Notes: generated from the letters alone by a model not told the origin. A stretch of DNA of 64,000 bases from Rhynchospora pubera (GCA_028095005.1 CM051460.1:114053039-114117038), one strand, 5' to 3'; shown: positions 31,893 through 42,191, counted from the first letter of the stretch. Made by a program: numbers and translations.

Positions 31893-33788
31893 GTCAACTG
31901 AGGGTCAAGCTCACGACCTTAAACAAGAGCTTCTTGGGAGGCAACCCAAGGATTTTTCTCTCTTTACTTCATTTTATTTCATTTTATGTTCCAAAAGATC
32001 CCTGAAAATAAAAAAACAAAAAAATTATAAAACAATAAAAAAAATTTAATTAAGACTTTATATTTTTCATAGGATTTTCGATTTAAGCATTATTTTTCTT
32101 GATGTGTGTAGAAAAGAGACATGGTTGATTCGTGCTAGAGCACCAAAAGGATGCAAAAAAAAAAACTGACATCATGCGCCCACGCACGACTTCATGTGAA
32201 TCAACCAACATGTGCAGTCAAGCGACGCTTGGGACAATTGGCAATGGATGCAAGGAGTCAAGAAAAGTCGAAACAACGAACTGCAACACAAAAAGGCAAA
32301 AGGCCCACTCTCCAATGACGAGCCCGCACAACTTCTCCAAACCTTGATCTGATTAGTTTCCTTTTTCCTCCTCTTTATTTTTCTCTGTGTTGCATTGAGG
32401 ACAATGCTGTGCTTTAAGTTTGGGGGGAAGGAAAGGAAAAACGAAACAAGCCTTATTTTCTGGAAAATTCCTCAAAAACGCTTGTTTTCTGAAATTTTTT
32501 TGCAAAACAGACCCTGCAATTCGGACCAAATTGCCAACCCTTCTTTGACAGAGCCATGAATTCGGTCCGAATTCAACCGACTTCGGTCCGAAGTCTTCCT
32601 TAATTTTTCTGAACTGAGTCGCGATTGTTTTTAAATCTATTTTGAGAGTTGGGGAGTTGATTTCATGCATAGCTAAGCTCTTCTTGATGTTGTTTCATTG
32701 TAAAAATCTGGGAGATTATTTTTTTTTCTCAATTGTTGACTTGGATTTTAAAAACTTCTGTTGTTAAGTCATTTTGAATTTGTTCAAGTACCAACGGGCC
32801 GAGGAATTTCAAAATTGAGGGTATTTGGGTCTGAAATTTGGTTGCTTAAGAGTCGTTTGAACACAAGTTAGTCAAAACTGAAACCTTTCGCCGAGTGAAC
32901 GGACATGTGAAACCGCTTGCTTTTGAAAAAGACTTTGTTAACCTTAGAAATTATAAAGTGAACCTTGTCTTGCCGGAAATTGTTTTTAACGCTTGAATCG
33001 CCAACAAGCAACCTCAAATTGGACAAATTTAAATAGTTGTGAAAACGAGGAGCGTTGAGACTTCTTTCCACCAACTCAACCACAAATTTTGGGGGCGGAG
33101 CTAGTAGCAAAATTGTGTAAAAACCGGACCGACCTCCTTGGTGCGATATGTGCCAGTAGCAAAGCTTGGAGGGTGGGACTAGTTGCGAGCTGTCAGGAAT
33201 CGATACCTCAAAGCTCTCGAGGACGATTGGGTAGTTCCGGCTAGTCCCATAGTGGACCGAAGCAAATAAATTGCAAAAGAAACTAGACCAAATCCACTGG
33301 TGCTACATGTACCAGTAGCTTTTTCGAAGTCAATGATTCGCACTTAATCCTCTAGGGTGCAAAGTCCCACGACTCGACTTGCAGAATTAAAATTGGTGAA
33401 ATTCTAAACTGTTTTGAGATGGGTTCACTATAAGATTTCTAGCTTTGACAAAATTCTTTTGCAAAACCTTTCGGGTCATGGGAATGAACGGGTGAATAAA
33501 CTCGGATTTGCTTTGTGGTTAAATGAATAGAAGCTAGGACCCTTAACCCTCGGTCAAGGTTTTCTTAGGACCAAGAGCTGTTTGAGTGAGATCAAAACAA
33601 ACTTAACTCTAGTTTGAGAATTCCAATTGAGCATTTCAAGAAAAGCATGAATCAAAGTCAAAATGAACTGTGCACTAAATTAAATTCCTAACTCCAACTT
33701 CAATTTCGATAGTAAGTCTAAGTCTTGTCAATTCTTCTAAGTTCAGAGTTTTGCTTGAGGACAAGCAAGTTTTAAGTTTGGGGGGATT
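31893..33788 (+). other. Long 3' non-coding region of the LTR element with two polypurine-tract-like sites
   Basis: No coding region survives here. Two G-rich sites share the pattern GAGGACAA, a short gap, then TTTAAGTTTGGGGGG: 32393-32430 and 33757-33788. The second lies directly before the 3' LTR and is the functional polypurine tract; the first is an upstream copy, as seen in some Athila relatives. The region also holds one intact and two variant palindromes (32518-32595). Confidence 0.75.
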
Positions 33789-35537
33789 TGATATCTCATA
33801 TTTATACTGATATTTTGGCCAAACTTTACATCGAAATTGTGACTAAAACCGTGATATTATCTTGTTTTTCTGTTTGTTTGGCAAGATTGGATACTGTCGT
33901 GGAATTTGACTTGTCTTGTAGGAATTTGATGGATCACGCATAATCATTGCATAAATGGTAGATTTAAGAGAATCAAATGGCTAAATGAAAGCAATAGCAT
34001 TGTAGAGCTCATTGTAAGCTTTCTGTCGTTCTTTGAATCACCTCAATCGTAGCCCAGATGAAGAAATTATGCTCAAAATACTATTGGTGCGCAATGCTGG
34101 CACAAGAATTCGGACCGAATTAGCATCAATTCGGACCGAATTGCGTCACAGAAAATTACAGAGAAGCTAATTCGGACCGAATTGTCTGGAATTCGGTCCG
34201 AATTGCTATACACGGAAATGTTTCTGGCTGCGTCCTGAAGACGTTTTCTCTATTAGGAAGGTTATTTTTCCGTCCAAAATGAAGAAAAATCGCCTCCCAG
34301 CTGTCCAGGAGAGGGGAGAGGAGTAATATAAGCATATTCCATCTTTGGAAGAGCCATCTTTCATTCCACTTTTGACCTTTCTCTCTCAGCCAGATCTGGA
34401 TCTGGTTTGGGGACAATTTCTCTCCTCTTGTGCAACTTGGACAGAGGTGGGAGGCCGGATTAGAGTTGTTCCTTGCTGCTACAACGAGTTTCGAAGATCT
34501 CAAGGTGTTCTCTAGTGCGACGGCAACAGTGGACAACCTTAGAAACTTGGCTATTTGTTGTATCGAACCAATTCTCTCTTTAATTTCTGAATTTATGTCT
34601 CGTTTAAACTTATATACTGTTATTTGCATGATTTCTATTAGCATGTTAGGCTAAAAACTTGTTGCTTTAGGGATAGATGTAGCTTAGATTTTGGTTTTGC
34701 TTGGTTTGCTTATTTTGTTGATGGACGAAGCTAGTTACCCTTGGGGTTTTTATTGAAATTGCTTGTGTTTGGACCGGTTATTACTTGTATCGCTCGACTT
34801 TTGTACGCGTGCAATTGTTGGGAACTTCTTTACATTATATTAATCGAGTCCTGTACGAGTATTTCGAGGTAGGTCAAAGGCGAAAGTCGACCAATTAATA
34901 ACCAAAAGTGAACGTTTCTAGTTAGGCGAAAATCTAACTAGATACCTCGTAGAAAACCATTGGTAAACTCGAGTAAGTCCACCGAACAACGAAAGTTGGG
35001 GGTGCAATACACTCGATGAAGGTTGTTTAACACTAGATCCCATTCCAAATACCGTACCCAATAGGCGAAAGCGGAGGGTTAGGGAGTTAGGTTTGGCTAG
35101 ATGGACCTTTGGCTTGAATAAATCAACAAAAGAGTAAACCACATCATTTACACAGTGGAATTCGGTCCGGAATTCGGACCGAATTAGCAAGGCCGAATAC
35201 GACAGTGCTAGGTCTTGCGACTCTGTGGCCAGTTCTAAGTGGAATCGAACCCTAAGGCACATTTATCATCTTATTTCAAACCGTTAGAAAACCCCAAAAA
35301 TATTTATCTCAATTATTTTGCATAATCTTTATTACTTGCGATTGCATTCCTTTGTTTTACTTTAATTTGTTATATTCGTGAATACAATTCTTTTCTCGAT
35401 CTTTATCGTCTAGCTTTAACGAAATAATAAGAATAATATTCATATCCATCTCTGTGGGTTCGACACCTTTACTTTACTACAAATGTCTAGTCGAGTACAA
35501 GGTTTATTTGTTTGACCTTGGTTCACACCCTCGATCA
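33789..35537 (+). repeat. 3' LTR (1749 bp)
   Basis: A complete LTR, TGATATCTC...CTCGATCA, preceded by the polypurine tract and followed by the TTATC duplication. It differs from the homologous part of the 5' LTR by few substitutions and one 21-bp unit, so insertion is fairly recent. Exact dating needs an alignment. Confidence 0.92.
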
Positions 35538-35542
35538 TTATC

Positions 35543-37205
35543 ATACCAAATGTCCTTCTAAAAATCTATAGAAGCTCCATTTCCTATGATTTTCCTATAA
35601 TAAATTCTCAGTTTAGGGAGAAGGTACTGAACACTTTTCTAGAAGTGTGAAAAACTTCCGGTACCATGTTTACCATCATACTTAACTATTAAAAGATTTT
35701 TTCAAATACCTTTGTGTTCCTTATACATGTAATTCCATATCCACTTGGCTAAAAAGGCAGAATTCATGTGATAAAGATTTAAAATTTTCCACCCCCCAAA
35801 TTCTTTTTTCCTACATATTTGATCCCAATTAACTAAGTTATACTTCATCTTCTCATTGCCTTGAAAGGAACCCAGAGAAAAAGTCTTCTAATCTTATCTA
35901 TCTTAATAAGTACCCATTTCGGGCACTTAAAGAAGGATAAGTAGTACAAAGGTAAAGAGATAAGCACATAATTTATTAGCACTATTATGCCTCCAATGGA
36001 AAGTGCATTACCTTTCCATTTAGAAAGCTTGATGTGAAATTTGTCTATCAACACCTGCCAATCATTTTTGCTTGATTTTTTCCAATGCAGGGGTAAACCT
36101 AGGTATTTAATAGGAAGGTTTCCTTTCTTACATTGGAGAATACTAATAGAAGTGTTTTGGTCCTCTTGAGAAAGATTTAGAGGGACCACTTCTGATTTAA
36201 CAAAATTGATTTTAAGTCCTGAAACTTTTTCAAAACCTCTCTAAGTACAGGCTATCTTTTGTAGCATATTAGTTTCATACTTAATGAAAAGTAAAGTGTC
36301 ATCTGCATATTTGCAGATGCATCACTTTATTTCCATTATAGCAGATTGGACCTAAACCATAGAAGTGATTTGAGGCTATTTCTCTTTCTATTAGTTTAGA
36401 GAGTCCCTCTGCTACTAGTATGAACATATAAGAAGATAGAGGGTCACACTTGTCTTAAAACCTTTTTTGCATTCAAAATAGCTACCTATTATACCATTTA
36501 TTTGCACTGCTACTTATCCACCAACTAACATTCTTCTTAGCCAGCTTATCCAAGTAGAAGAGAACCCTCTTTGTTCTAAGAAATTGAAGAGAAAGCTCCA
36601 ACTCACATTGTCAAAAGCTTTTTCAAAGTCCAACTTTAGAAGAAGACCTTTCTCTTTACTTGTATGAATTGAATGAAGCAATTCATGAGCAGAAACTACT
36701 CCTTCTAAAATTGATCTTCCTTTGAAAAAAGTTGTTTGATTGGGCTTAATTATCTTACAAAGTACAGGAACAAGTCTATTAGCTAGAACTTTACTAAAAA
36801 GCTTATAGCAACAGTTCAAAAGACCTAAAGGTCTGTAATATGCTAATCTAGAGGCATCACTCTTTTTTGGCACTAGACAAATGTTAGCTTTGTTCAAAAG
36901 AGACATATCTAACTTCCCTAAGTAGAAATCAGTGAACATGCTTTGAATATCATTCTTTAAGATGTCCCAAAACGTCTAATAAAACAAGTTGGACATTCCA
37001 TCCGGCCCTGGGACTTTATCAGGGTGCATTTGGAAAAAGTGCTTCCTTAATTTCATCTATATAGAAAGGTTGACAGAGAGATAAGTTATCTTCATCTGTT
37101 ACTTTCTCATTTGAGTTCCAAATATTGTCCACTAAACTACCTCTAGAGCTACCGTTGCAGCCAAAGAGATTTTTGTAATAATCAAAAGCATGCTTTGATT
37201 AAAAG
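35543..37205 (-). pseudogene. LINE ORF2, reverse transcriptase part, split by the LTR element
   Basis: On the minus strand this carries RT motifs of a plant L1-type LINE in order: PNAP-like region near 37020, CLVPKKSDASRLAYYRPLGL (about 36870), FFKGRSI, LLKLDFEKAFDNVSW (about 36600), the catalytic YADD at 36298-36309, and the block NLPIKYLGLPLHWKK (36100). Several stops and shifts separate the pieces, including a TAG in place of a W codon near 35570 (GNGASIDF*KDIW). The frame enters the insertion site as KDIWYDN and continues at 27682 as NISIDKQFPLIYR, which proves that the two halves were one. The 5' end is not seen beyond about 37205. Confidence 0.88.
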
Positions 37206-37734
37206 AGAGATATCTAAAAATTTAAATCATTGTGGATCAATAAATTAGTTTAATTTAAAAATTAGACTAATTTCATGCATTCCAAAGGCTCCCTAAATAT
37301 ATTAATAATTTTGACATTGAATTACTTGGAAAACTAATTGGATAATTTTCTTTCTACAACATAAAAAAATTGCCAATATTATACTTTGGTTGATTAAATT
37401 TTGACGCGTTGCCTCAGACCACTGAACTTTCAACTTAACCCAAAATATAAAATAACAATATGACGATATGAATATAATTTGCCAATATGGAAACAATGTT
37501 TCTATTCATGCTGAATTTTTTTCTTATTTATTACGAAATGCATCTATCTTAACATGAATGCTCGCTTTGTTAATGCCAATATACTTATTTGCTAACAATT
37601 ATACATAATAGTAATACAGTAATACAGCCCCACCAAAACACATAATTAAAATAAAAGGAGTTCGCTTTTATAACTAACATTCCAACTGGAATTGCTACGA
37701 AATAGAAGCAATATTAATATCTTCTTTTTTTCTA
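37206..37734. other. AT-rich spacer between the LINE and the RTE element
   Basis: No supported feature. Confidence 0.4.
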
Positions 37735-37820
37735 CAACAACAACAACAACAACAACAACTAAGCCTTTTGTCCCAAACAAGTTGGGGTAGGCTAGAAAGA
37801 AACCCAATAAGAGAACACAT

Positions 37821-37822
37821 CG

Positions 37823-37858
<36 letters not shown>

Positions 37859-37978
37859 AAAAAAAAAAATAAAAATAAAAAAAAAAAAAAAAAATAAAAA
37901 AATAAATAAATAAAAAAAAAAAAAAAATAAATAAAAAAATAAAATAAAAATAAAATAAAAATAAAAAATAAAAAATAC
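37821..37978. repeat. A-rich low-complexity tract (A, TAAAA, TAAATAA)
   Basis: About 160 bp of almost pure A/T with T interspersed, inside the 3' untranslated part of the RTE element. It probably expanded by slippage. Confidence 0.85.
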
Positions 37979-38111
37979 TAATAGTAAGACTAGCCATACT
38001 AATAATAATACCTCTAATAATAATAGTAATAGTAGAAACCTAGACCTCGACCGTGACCTGATAGAGGGACCTACAAACCTATGACATCGCTCCTACCCCT
38101 AAGTTCCTACG

Positions 38112-39935
38112 TCATGGCTCCGGTACATGAATTGCTAACTTCCAAGCGCTCCTATCGATCGCCAACTCCTTGGAGACGTTCCATTCTTTAAGGTCTCTTT
38201 TCACCGCTTCTTCCCATGTCAATCTTGGTCTCCCTCTCCCCCTCCGGGTGTTCTCGAAATGATTAAGAATTCCGATACGTACCGGTGCCTCTGGAGGTCT
38301 GCGTTGGATATGTCCAAACCATCTCAAACGATGTTGGATCAACTTCTCCTCTATTGGTGCGACCCCAACCATATCTCGTATGTCATCATTTCTAATCCGA
38401 TCTTTCCTCGTGTGACCGCAGATCCACCTCAACATACGCATCTCAGCTACACTCATCTTCTGGACATGTCGTCTTTTAGTAGCCCAACATTCTGCGCCAT
38501 ACAACATCGCAGGTCTAATCGCTGTCCTGTAGAACTTGCCTTTTAGCTTCTGCGGGACTTTCTTATCGCATAGGACGCCTGATGCTTGTCGCCATTTCAC
38601 CCACCCCGCTCTTATCCTGTGACTAACATCTTCATCTATCTCGCCATCGCTCTGCAGCATCGACCCTAAATATCGAAAAGTATCTTTCGTAGGTACTACC
38701 TGCCCGTCTAGACAGACATCTCCGTCCACTGGTCGTATCCCACTAAACTCGCACCCCATATACTCCGTCTTAGTTCTACTAAGCCTAAACCCTTTGGACT
38801 CTAGAGTTCGTCTCCACAATTCCAATTTCCTATCGACCTCCGTCCTACTCTCATCGACTAACACCACATCGTCCGCAAAGAGCATACACCAAGGAATCTC
38901 TCCCTGTATATCCTTCGTGATCTCATCCATCACTAAGGCAAAAATATACGGGCTCAAAGCTGATCCCTGATGTAGTCCTATTTTAATAGGAAAGTCACTA
39001 GTTACACTATCACATGTCCTGATGCAAGTAACGGCACCATCATACATGTCTTGGATGAGGGTAACATACTTTGTGGGGACTTTCTTCTTTTCTAGTGCCC
39101 ACCACATAACTTTCCTTGGCACTTTGTCGTATGCTTTCTCCAAATCAATGAAAACCATATGTAGATCCTTCTTTCGCTCCCGATATCTCTCCATCAATTG
39201 CCTTATTAGGAAGATGGCCTCCATGGTTGACCTCCCAGGCATAAAACCAAATTGGTTTTTCGAAACGTTTGTCATCCGTCTCAAACGATGTTCTATCACT
39301 CTCTCCCAAAGCTTCATTGTATGACTCATAAGCTTAATTCCTCTATAGTTTGTACAGCTTTGAGCATCCCCTTTATTCTTGAAGATTGGTACTAGAGTGC
39401 TTCTCCTCCACGCATCTGGCATCCTATTTGATCGGAAAATGCTATTGAATAGTTTGGTTAACCAAACTACAGCCACATCTCCGAGGCACCTCCATACTTC
39501 GATTGGTATGTTATCAGGTCCTAGAGCCTTACCTACTTTCATTCGTTTTAAGGCTTCTTTCACCTCGGACTCTTGAATTCTCCTAACAAAACGTCTATTG
39601 GAGTCATCAAAGGAGTCGTTCAACACAATTCCTAAGTCGTCATCCTCTCCATTGAATAACTTGTTGAAGTAATCCCTCCACCTATTATTGATCTCGTCGT
39701 CCCTCACTAAAAGCCTATCAGTCTCGTCCTTGATGCACTTCACTTGGTTTAAGTCTCTCGTCTTCCTATCTCGAAGCTTGGCTATCTTATACACGTCCTT
39801 CTCACCCTCCTTCGTACTCAGCTTCTGGTATAGATCCTCATAAGCCCGACCTCTTGCTTCGCTCACAGCTTTCTTTGCATTCTTCTTGGCCAATTTGTAC
39901 TTCTGCGCATTGTCGTCGGTCTTGTCATGGTGCAA
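38112..39935 (-). CDS. RTE-type reverse transcriptase, 607 codons open, N-terminus missing
   Basis: The frame is uninterrupted. Motifs in order: GKALGPDNIPIEVWRCL (finger region), YRGIKLMSHTMKLWERVIEH, FGFMPGRSTMEAIFLIRQL, the motif A block VFIDLEKAYDKVPR, GLHQGSALSPYIFALVMDEI, the catalytic FADD (in CMLFADDVVLVDES), FRYLGSMLQSDGEID and a C-terminal WGHIQRR-like end (RLRWFGHIQRRPPEAP). These are the signatures of plant RTE reverse transcriptases, which copy their RNA at a nicked genomic target. No ATG context is convincing because the upstream endonuclease part is gone; the start at 39935 is only the first usable codon in the frame. It ends with TGA at 38112-38114. An intact 607-codon frame suggests a young or selectively retained copy. 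Confidence 0.9.
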   Translation of the reverse strand: MHHDKTDDNAQKYKLAKKNAKKAVSEARGRAYEDLYQKLSTKEGEKDVYKIAKLRDRKTRDLNQVKCIKDETDRLLVRDDEINNRWRDYFNKLFNGEDDDLGIVLNDSFDDSNRRFVRRIQESEVKEALKRMKVGKALGPDNIPIEVWRCLGDVAVVWLTKLFNSIFRSNRMPDAWRRSTLVPIFKNKGDAQSCTNYRGIKLMSHTMKLWERVIEHRLRRMTNVSKNQFGFMPGRSTMEAIFLIRQLMERYRERKKDLHMVFIDLEKAYDKVPRKVMWWALEKKKVPTKYVTLIQDMYDGAVTCIRTCDSVTSDFPIKIGLHQGSALSPYIFALVMDEITKDIQGEIPWCMLFADDVVLVDESRTEVDRKLELWRRTLESKGFRLSRTKTEYMGCEFSGIRPVDGDVCLDGQVVPTKDTFRYLGSMLQSDGEIDEDVSHRIRAGWVKWRQASGVLCDKKVPQKLKGKFYRTAIRPAMLYGAECWATKRRHVQKMSVAEMRMLRWICGHTRKDRIRNDDIRDMVGVAPIEEKLIQHRLRWFGHIQRRPPEAPVRIGILNHFENTRRGRGRPRLTWEEAVKRDLKEWNVSKELAIDRSAWKLAIHVPEP

Positions 39936-40190
39936 GCGTTTGTAGCATTCTTTCTTTTCTTCCGAAAAAAATTTAAATTGGTTGCTAAAAATGAAAAGTT
40001 GACTCTATATTCTGAAACCAATCTACCTACTCTTGCACTTGGACTATGCCGTACAAAATAGGCTCAAATTAAAAACAATAATAAAAATCAGTAATGGCCC
40101 ATTTTGTCAAGGAAAACACTACTTTTACAACAACTAAAGTGCTAAACTCCATGTAAACTAACACCACTAAACAAAGTCAACAAAACCTAT

Positions 40191-41657
40191 TCAAGCTCTT
40201 CCTGTGAGGAGACTTAAAAGAGCGGCTCTAAGCTGCTCCCCTGTAAACACACGTGTAGTCATCCCAACCGTCGCTTGCTGCACCACTACATCTCCCACCG
40301 TTGAAACTCCGGCGCTTCGTATCTCCAAATCCATCTCCATAAATGCCCCCATCAGCTTCGCTACAGGGTGACCCCACTTGTCAGTGTGTAGCCGCACCAT
40401 TGCCTCATCACCTCCGATCATCTTCACCTCCAATTCAACAATTCTCTCGCACCCATAACCATGGCTCTGTACACCTTGACTTTGATTCCTCTTCGGGTCC
40501 TTTCGAAGCGAATTCAATTGTGAAATTTGCAACTGGAGCTTCGATTTCTCTTCTTCGATCGCTTTGACCTTCGACTGGAGATCAGTGATGTATGACGTGG
40601 CATCGGCGAGGAGAGATGCCTTGTCCATGCGCGACACATTGGGTACCACAGCGCGAAGCGCATAGAACTTTTGATTCAATCTCTCGCGCCTCTGTCTCTC
40701 GGCCTCGACATGGTCCAGGGGCTCCTCTCGTCCATTCGCCGGCTTTCGGCCTCTCTTCCTTGGCTTTCTCTCGGTTGAGGCTGGTGCGCCGCTTTCTAAA
40801 TCTGAGTGTTCTGACATTGCAGACGGCGAAGAAAGACGGCTTCGCTTATTTGATTCGCTGAAATTAGGCTTGATCGTTGTGAATTGGAATGCGGATGAAC
40901 TTTGGTGTTCGGTCAGTCCGCTCGAATTGTTGCTGAAATTCAAAATCTGGCCGGATTTTACAAGATCAAATTCAATTTTCTGTGATTGTGTGAGTAGGGT
41001 TTTGTTCTCAACTGTGAGCTCCTCACTCAGCCAAAGATCGGTTTCGTCGGGTACTATCACCGAAGAAGGGAGGTTGAAAGATTGATAAATTCGGTTAATA
41101 ATTTCAATATTTTTCGGTATGACACGCATTGATCCTAGCTCGACGACTCCTTCATTGACCGGGACAAACGCCACCGTGCAGATTCCCAATACACGGGCCT
41201 CTCGCACACGCTCGCACCGCGCCTTTGCTAGCTGGTCGGTGCCGGCAAACCACAACGGCTCCCCCGAAAACAAAATGTGAGGATCATACGATTGAGTCAT
41301 GGACACAAGAAAAAACCACTCGGTATCGGTCACATCAGCTTCATCCGACGGTGAACTGCCAGAGACAAGCGAGTTGAGTTCCCGAAGCACGCGTTTTCGA
41401 TGGGCCTGCTCAGCTGGTGTCGTGGCATATGACGGCGTCGGAGGTTCGTCTAGTGAGCCCCTGTAGTAACCATCACCCCATAAGAGGTTGGAAGAGGGAG
41501 GAGGGGTGGATTGCCAGAAAATGGCATAAGTCCAGCTGTCGGTCGACAGGTCGATGAGCGATTGGAGGCGGCCTTGAAGGGTTTCTTCGACGAAGCCCGG
41601 CTGAGGTGGTTGTGCCTGGACGGTGTGTAGTGAAGTATTGCTTTGCCAAGTGGTCAT
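40191..41657 (-). CDS. MYC-type bHLH transcription factor (subgroup IIIe, MYC2/bHLH14-like)
   Basis: A 488-residue intronless protein. The bHLH-MYC N-terminal domain (about 22-200) contains WTYAIFWQS and LLWGDGYYRG, which belongs to the JAZ-binding fold, and the transactivation block ADVTDTEWFFLVSMTQSY (about 107-124). A basic linker (RKPRKRGRKP, 297-306) precedes the bHLH domain (about 313-362), with DNA-contacting H316, E320 and R324 of the E-box/G-box binding type (HVEAERQRRERLN). Residues about 405-485 form the ACT-like C-terminal dimerisation domain. Proteins of this type sit in the nucleus, bind CACGTG and control jasmonate responses; JAZ repressors bind the N-terminal domain. Lack of introns fits MYC2-5 and bHLH14. 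The length is closer to bHLH14/MYC5 than to MYC2 (about 620). I cannot pick the exact orthologue. Confidence 0.93.
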   Translation of the reverse strand: MTTWQSNTSLHTVQAQPPQPGFVEETLQGRLQSLIDLSTDSWTYAIFWQSTPPPSSNLLWGDGYYRGSLDEPPTPSYATTPAEQAHRKRVLRELNSLVSGSSPSDEADVTDTEWFFLVSMTQSYDPHILFSGEPLWFAGTDQLAKARCERVREARVLGICTVAFVPVNEGVVELGSMRVIPKNIEIINRIYQSFNLPSSVIVPDETDLWLSEELTVENKTLLTQSQKIEFDLVKSGQILNFSNNSSGLTEHQSSSAFQFTTIKPNFSESNKRSRLSSPSAMSEHSDLESGAPASTERKPRKRGRKPANGREEPLDHVEAERQRRERLNQKFYALRAVVPNVSRMDKASLLADATSYITDLQSKVKAIEEEKSKLQLQISQLNSLRKDPKRNQSQGVQSHGYGCERIVELEVKMIGGDEAMVRLHTDKWGHPVAKLMGAFMEMDLEIRSAGVSTVGDVVVQQATVGMTTRVFTGEQLRAALLSLLTGRA

Positions 41658-41775
41658 GATTTGTTGAGACTTGAGACTTGGAGAGTGGAGAATTGATTGA
41701 TGGTTGGATTTTAGACTTTAGATGAAATGCTGTTGATTTCACACTTGTTTCTTTCTCGGCTCTTTCTCGGCGCTG

Positions 41776-41782
41776 TTATATA
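41776..41782 (-). promoter_or_regulatory. TATA box of the bHLH gene
   Basis: The minus strand reads TATATAA about 120 bases upstream of the ATG, a normal plant distance. No other core element was recognised. Confidence 0.55.
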
Positions 41783-42002
41783 GAATGGGTGCGAAGAGAA
41801 GAAAGTAGGAGCTCTCCAGTTCTGTTGGACGGAATGTCGTTGGTTTGTGTTGTTTCCATTTCCGGGACCGGAGAGTATTTGTTATAAGGAAGCACCGAAG
41901 AAGTTGACTGAGGGGAGAAACTTTTGACTGAAACCGGTTTAGGTCTTTTATTTTATTTATTTATTTATTGTGAATGAAGCCCTGGGACGGGTGTAAACTT
42001 TA

Positions 42003-42191
42003 GGTTCCGTTTGGATGCGTTGAGAATAAAGTAAGAAGACGAAAGAAAGGAAAAAATTTATTGGGAAGAGATAAATTTATTGAGAAGTGTGTAACTTTTG
42101 TGAAGAGTTTAGATGGTTAGAAATAAATTTATTGGTAAAAGATGATTATTCCTTATTCCTTATTCCGAGAAGAAGCTATCCAAACGGAGCC
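42003..42191. mobile_element. MITE, GGCTCCGTTTGGATG family, copy 6
   Basis: A 189-bp copy with ends GGTTCCGTTTGGATGCGTTG and CCAAACGGAGCC, flanked by the 3-bp duplication TTA (42000-42002 and 42192-42194). It lies 340 bp upstream of the bHLH ATG. Confidence 0.85.

Larger units (their letters stand above)
28002..35185. repeat. Dispersed 15-bp palindrome AATTCGGWCCGAATT, paired at 21-bp spacing
   Basis: Exact copies start at 28002, 28043, 28064, 30413, 30434, 30475, 30496, 31184, 31205, 31256, 31277, 31330, 32559, 34107, 34128, 34169, 34190 and 35171 (18 copies). Variants start at 29033, 31351, 32518, 32580 and 35159. Nine pairs are exactly 21 bp apart from start to start: 28043/28064, 30413/30434, 30475/30496, 31184/31205, 31256/31277, 31330/31351, 32559/32580, 34107/34128 and 34169/34190. 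The 6-base spacers differ between pairs (for example CCTACT, CCACCC, GTCTGG). The motif occurs in both LTRs, coding and non-coding internal DNA, and I saw none elsewhere in the window. Confidence 0.9.
27683..35537 (+). mobile_element. Athila-like Ty3/gypsy LTR retrotransposon, deleted for reverse transcriptase, with 5-bp target duplication
   Basis: The element starts TGATATCTC and ends CTCGATCA and is flanked by TTATC on both sides (27678-27682 and 35538-35542). It contains a 5' LTR (truncated), gag, an aspartic protease, a piece of integrase, a long 3' non-coding region and a 3' LTR. The gag and protease sequences and the long 3' spacer resemble the Athila/Tat branch of Ty3/gypsy. Reverse transcriptase, RNase H and the integrase core are missing and no primer-binding site is visible, so it could move only with help, if at all. 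It is inserted in the same orientation as the plus strand, into a LINE on the minus strand. Its most unusual property, paired 15-bp palindromes, is annotated separately. Confidence 0.93.
37735..39963 (-). mobile_element. RTE-clade non-LTR retrotransposon, 5'-truncated
   Basis: On the minus strand the element ends with the typical plant RTE tail: CTACCCCAACTTGTTTGGGA, AAAGGCTTAG and a (GTT)n repeat (37735-37759). The reverse transcriptase frame occupies 38112-39935 and can be followed to about 39963, where similarity ends; the apurinic endonuclease domain is missing, so it is 5'-truncated. No reliable target duplication was identified. It lies next to the older LINE and 230 bp downstream of the bHLH gene. 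Confidence 0.9.

Noticed and set aside
37695..37997. 100-codon frame of F, Y and L
   Set aside because: Translation of the A-rich tract.
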